Shown piece after piece: positions 4,321-6,504 of a stretch of DNA of 6,504 nt (positions within the stretch are counted from its first letter, which is position 1; each line of letters begins with the position of its first letter). The DNA is from Elusimicrobiaceae bacterium. GTDB lineage: Bacteria; Elusimicrobiota; Elusimicrobia; Elusimicrobiales; Elusimicrobiaceae. The translations under genes and the position numbers were made by a program. The notes under the pieces were generated by a model. It did no database searches and had not been told where the DNA came from. It saw only the letters and a program-made list of their open reading frames with translations. Location of the stretch: assembly GCA_017647245.1 (NCBI GenBank), contig JAGCKY010000101.1, positions 1 to 6,504 on the forward strand. The letters are read 5' to 3'.

Positions 4321-6000
4321 TTATTTCTTTGCGCCGCGTTCAAAGGCCAGCGTGTAAGTGGTCATCTCCGTAATTTCAGCCGGGCCGAAGTATTGCACCG
4401 GACCGGGGAATTGGTAAGACTCGCTCATCGCCCACAACGCGCGTTGTTTGGCAAATGCTTTAAACACCGGGCCGTTCAGTTCCACCAACGCTTTGCGGAT
4501 AACGGGTTTGTCTTTTCCTTTACGGCGTTCCATATTCATCATCATGGTCAGCGGTACGCCGCCACATTCCCAGTTTTTGGCCGGGCGGGTCAATTTGCGT
4601 ACAGAAGATAAATAGCCGCTACATTTATTGAGCGCGAGCGCGGCCGCATTGTAACCCAGCGCATAGGTGTACGTGGCATCAAATACCGACGGGAAACCAC
4701 AGCGTCCTTCATAGCCAAAGAAGTGGGTAATCGTGGCGAATTTGCCATTATATTTACCTGCTTTTTTGAGTGCAGCCAGTTTGGTGCGCAGCATTTCAAT
4801 TAAGAGTTTTTCCGTCTCAATTAAAGACACTTGTACGTTGCCGTGCGGGTCGCGGTCTAACATTAGTTGCGCCGCAATTCCTTCGGGTAGCGAGCTCATG
4901 AGATCGGCTAATTTTTTCGGTAGTTTGGAAATGATAAATGCTTTTTTTTGCGCTACCGTGTTCATTTTGGAAAGAGCCGCTTCATGGTCAGCCAGTAAAT
5001 CATTTAACGCCGCGATGAGCGCTTTCATTTCCGGGATAAATTCAATTAAACCTTCCGGCACAAGTACCACGCCAAAGTTTTTGCCTTGTTTGGCCCGCGC
5101 CACAATGATGCCCGCCAAATAATCAATAATTTGTTTGAGCGTCATTTTTTTTGCCAATACTTCTTCGCCGATTAAAGTAATGTTGGGCTGGGTTTTGTGC
5201 GCCACTTCCAGCGTAATGTGCGAAGCACTGCGGCCCATTAGACGCACAAAGTGCCAGTATTTGCGCGCAGAGTTTACGTCGCGGCAGATATTGCCGACCA
5301 TTTCCGCATAAATTTTGGTGGCGGTATCAAAACCGAAAGAGGTTTCAATTTTGTCATTTTTTAAATCGCCGTCAATGGTTTTAGGCACGCCGATAACGGA
5401 AATGTCCGCACCGTGTTGTTTGAAATACTCGGCCAGTACGCCCGCGTTGGTATTGGAGTCATCTCCGCCGACGATAACGAGCGCATCAAATTTATTTTTT
5501 TTGAGGTTGGAAAGCGCGGTGGCTAGTTGCTCCGGCGTTTCAATTTTCGTGCGGCCGGATTGAATCATATCAAAGCCGCCGGTGTTGCGGTAATCGGCCA
5601 CAAACGCCGCGGTAATTTCTTTCAATTTATTATCCAAAATGCCGCTCGGGCCGCCTAAAAATCCATACAGTTTATTTTTGGCATTGGCTTTTTTAAGTCC
5701 GTCAAACAGTCCGGCAATCACGTTATGTCCGCCGGGAGCTTGTCCGCCGGATAATACCACGGCTACTTTGACCGCTTTCTTGCCGATAGCGGGATTAGCG
5801 CCTTTGACAAAAGAGATTTCCGGCATACCATAAGTATTGGGGAACATCTTTTTAACGGCGGCTTGGTCAGCCACGCTGGTGGTAGCTTTGCCGGATTTGG
5901 GTTTAATAAAACAAGCGCCTTTTTTTAGAATTTCGGGTAGCACCGGTTTGTAAGCGCAGCGGTGCTTTTGCAATGGGGAAACAGCGGTTTTAGTAGCCAT
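4321..6000 (-). CDS. pfp: Pyrophosphate--fructose-6-phosphate 1-phosphotransferase, long form
   Basis: Cytoplasmic glycolytic enzyme phosphorylating fructose 6-phosphate to fructose 1,6-bisphosphate with PPi instead of ATP; the reaction is reversible, so it can also serve gluconeogenesis. At 559 residues it fits the long PPi-PFK clade that includes spirochaete and plant beta-type enzymes. In order: GGQAPGGHN (85-93), GGDDSN (178-183), PKTIDGD (206-212) with catalytic Asp210, MGRSASH (255-261, sugar phosphate binding) and PEGLIEF (315-321). Asp181 and Lys207 stand where ATP-dependent PFKs have glycines (E. coli Gly104 and Gly124), the classic determinants of PPi use. The frame is intact. AAGGAG (6007-6012) lies 6 bases before ATG 6000, with an extended -10 further up. 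It is monocistronic: convergent with the pilin and divergent from the gene at 6095. Confidence 0.97.
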   Translation of the reverse strand: MATKTAVSPLQKHRCAYKPVLPEILKKGACFIKPKSGKATTSVADQAAVKKMFPNTYGMPEISFVKGANPAIGKKAVKVAVVLSGGQAPGGHNVIAGLFDGLKKANAKNKLYGFLGGPSGILDNKLKEITAAFVADYRNTGGFDMIQSGRTKIETPEQLATALSNLKKNKFDALVIVGGDDSNTNAGVLAEYFKQHGADISVIGVPKTIDGDLKNDKIETSFGFDTATKIYAEMVGNICRDVNSARKYWHFVRLMGRSASHITLEVAHKTQPNITLIGEEVLAKKMTLKQIIDYLAGIIVARAKQGKNFGVVLVPEGLIEFIPEMKALIAALNDLLADHEAALSKMNTVAQKKAFIISKLPKKLADLMSSLPEGIAAQLMLDRDPHGNVQVSLIETEKLLIEMLRTKLAALKKAGKYNGKFATITHFFGYEGRCGFPSVFDATYTYALGYNAAALALNKCSGYLSSVRKLTRPAKNWECGGVPLTMMMNMERRKGKDKPVIRKALVELNGPVFKAFAKQRALWAMSESYQFPGPVQYFGPAEITEMTTYTLAFERGAKK

Positions 6001-6034
6001 TTTCTTCTCCTTAAATAAAGAAATTATTTCTTAA

Positions 6035-6043
6035 ATTATACCA
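6035..6043 (-). promoter_or_regulatory. Extended -10 promoter of pfp
   Basis: TGGTATAAT on the minus strand is a consensus extended -10. The -35 region is GC-rich and poor. A start near 6028 gives a leader of about 28 bases holding the AAGGAG site. Confidence 0.65.
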
Positions 6044-6051
6044 AACTTGCC

Positions 6052-6066
6052 CGCGCGCGTACGCGT
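6052..6066. other. Alternating purine-pyrimidine tract between divergent promoters
   Basis: Fifteen bases of unbroken alternation, CGCGCGCGTACGCGT, containing the perfect palindrome CGCGTACGCG (6056-6065). It lies between the -10 of pfp (minus) and the -10 of the 6095 gene (plus), inside the -35/spacer zone of both. It could be a Z-DNA-prone element or an operator; this is inference from position and composition. Confidence 0.5.
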
Positions 6067-6071
6067 TTGTG

Positions 6072-6077
6072 TATAAT
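6072..6077 (+). promoter_or_regulatory. -10 element of the gene at 6095
   Basis: TATAAT with a possible weak -35, TTGCCC (6047-6052), at a long 19-base spacing. The predicted start near 6084 leaves a leader of about 11 bases that still carries AGAGG (6085-6089). Confidence 0.6.
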
Positions 6078-6094
6078 GTAAACAAGAGGATATT

Positions 6095-6504
6095 ATGAGC
6101 TTTTTTGACCAAGTGGAAAGTTGGGAAGTAGTAGCGTTGATAGGGTGTTTGCTGTTTTTTGGCGTTTATTTCGGACAGCGGATTGATTTTGAAAATATAC
6201 TTAAAAAAGATTCGCCCGTGCCCGTGCACATGGACGGCAGAATTGCGCCCACGCGCGCGCTGGCCCAAGTGGAAGTATTGCCTATTCCGGCCCGCGTATA
6301 TGAAAGTTTAAAAACAGATAAACAGTTTGAGCGTTATTTGACCGGCAATCAAAAATATGTGTTTATGTTTACTTATCCGGGTTGCCGCTATGCGCGTGCA
6401 TTTACGGCGGCGTTTAAGAAATTATTTGAGCAGGACGGCTTTGGGGAGTATTACCGCAAACGCGTGATTACCGTTGGGCGGACGACTTCCGTTTCTTGCC
6501 CGGG
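6095..6504 (+). CDS. Membrane-anchored protein, possible thioredoxin-like fold (3' end cut)
   Basis: The frame is open for 136 codons from ATG 6095 to the right edge; the C-terminus is missing. AGAGG lies 5 bases before the start. A transmembrane segment spans about residues 12-27 (VVALIGCLLFFGVYFG), followed by a charged stretch, so the rest probably faces the periplasm. Residues 87-112 (KYVFMFTYPGCRYARAF and on) look like the first strand, active-site turn and helix of a thioredoxin fold, but the motif is C-R-Y-A: Cys97 is present and the second cysteine of CxxC is replaced by Ala100. Cys135, in SVSCPG at the edge, might be a partner. A single-cysteine thiol protein or a non-redox thioredoxin relative are both possible. 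The fold call is by eye and weak; existence of the gene is well supported by promoter, ribosome site and frame. Confidence 0.75.
   Translation, partial: MSFFDQVESWEVVALIGCLLFFGVYFGQRIDFENILKKDSPVPVHMDGRIAPTRALAQVEVLPIPARVYESLKTDKQFERYLTGNQKYVFMFTYPGCRYARAFTAAFKKLFEQDGFGEYYRKRVITVGRTTSVSCP

Noticed and set aside
4291..5833. Several plus-strand open frames opposite pfp
   Set aside because: Antisense shadows of an intact 559-residue enzyme with all family motifs; none has a ribosome site or recognisable product.
6011..6268. Minus-strand open frame of 85 codons over the pfp promoter and the 6095 gene
   Set aside because: It overlaps two promoters and the start of a supported gene; no ribosome site, low-complexity translation.

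Overview
The window looks like a piece of a bacterial chromosome with moderate GC, most likely from an Elusimicrobium-like member of the Elusimicrobiota. This is inference. It rests on the short type IV pilin-like protein with the N-terminus FTLIELLVVVLIIGILAAIALPQYQ, of a kind common in that group, on a long-form pyrophosphate-dependent phosphofructokinase, and on unassigned small envelope proteins. A 16S or conserved-marker search would be needed to settle it. Gene density is high and no stretch longer than 300 bases lacks a gene.

Layout: bases 1-1732 hold a minus-strand pair, a hotdog-fold acyl-CoA thioesterase followed by glutamine synthetase glnA, whose last one or few codons lie beyond the left edge. 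Back-to-back with it is a plus-strand gene for a single-pass membrane protein (1821-2645), whose promoter sits so close to the ATG that the transcript may be leaderless. Then come tRNA-Gly(GCC) with its own promoter and terminator, a cluster of TAGGTC/GACCTA inverted repeats, a secreted ankyrin-like protein (2890-3531) and its terminator, and a type IV pilin-like gene (3775-4266). The pilin promoter has a 12-T homopolymer as its spacer, and its long leader carries a dispersed-type palindromic repeat. A bidirectional terminator (4275-4303) separates the pilin from the convergent pfp gene (4321-6000). Divergent from pfp is the start of a membrane-anchored protein with a possible thioredoxin-like fold, cut by the right edge.

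Functional picture: glnA (ammonium assimilation) and pfp (PPi-linked glycolysis) are core metabolism. The pilin-like, ankyrin-like, membrane-anchored and possible thioredoxin-like proteins all act at or outside the inner membrane. Six of the seven promoters I can place carry an extended -10 (TGn before the hexamer), which suggests this is the normal promoter style of the host. The most interesting stretch is 3626-3775: a pilin promoter that could be phase-variable, followed by a folded repeat in the leader. I see no phage, insertion sequence, CRISPR array or defence system.
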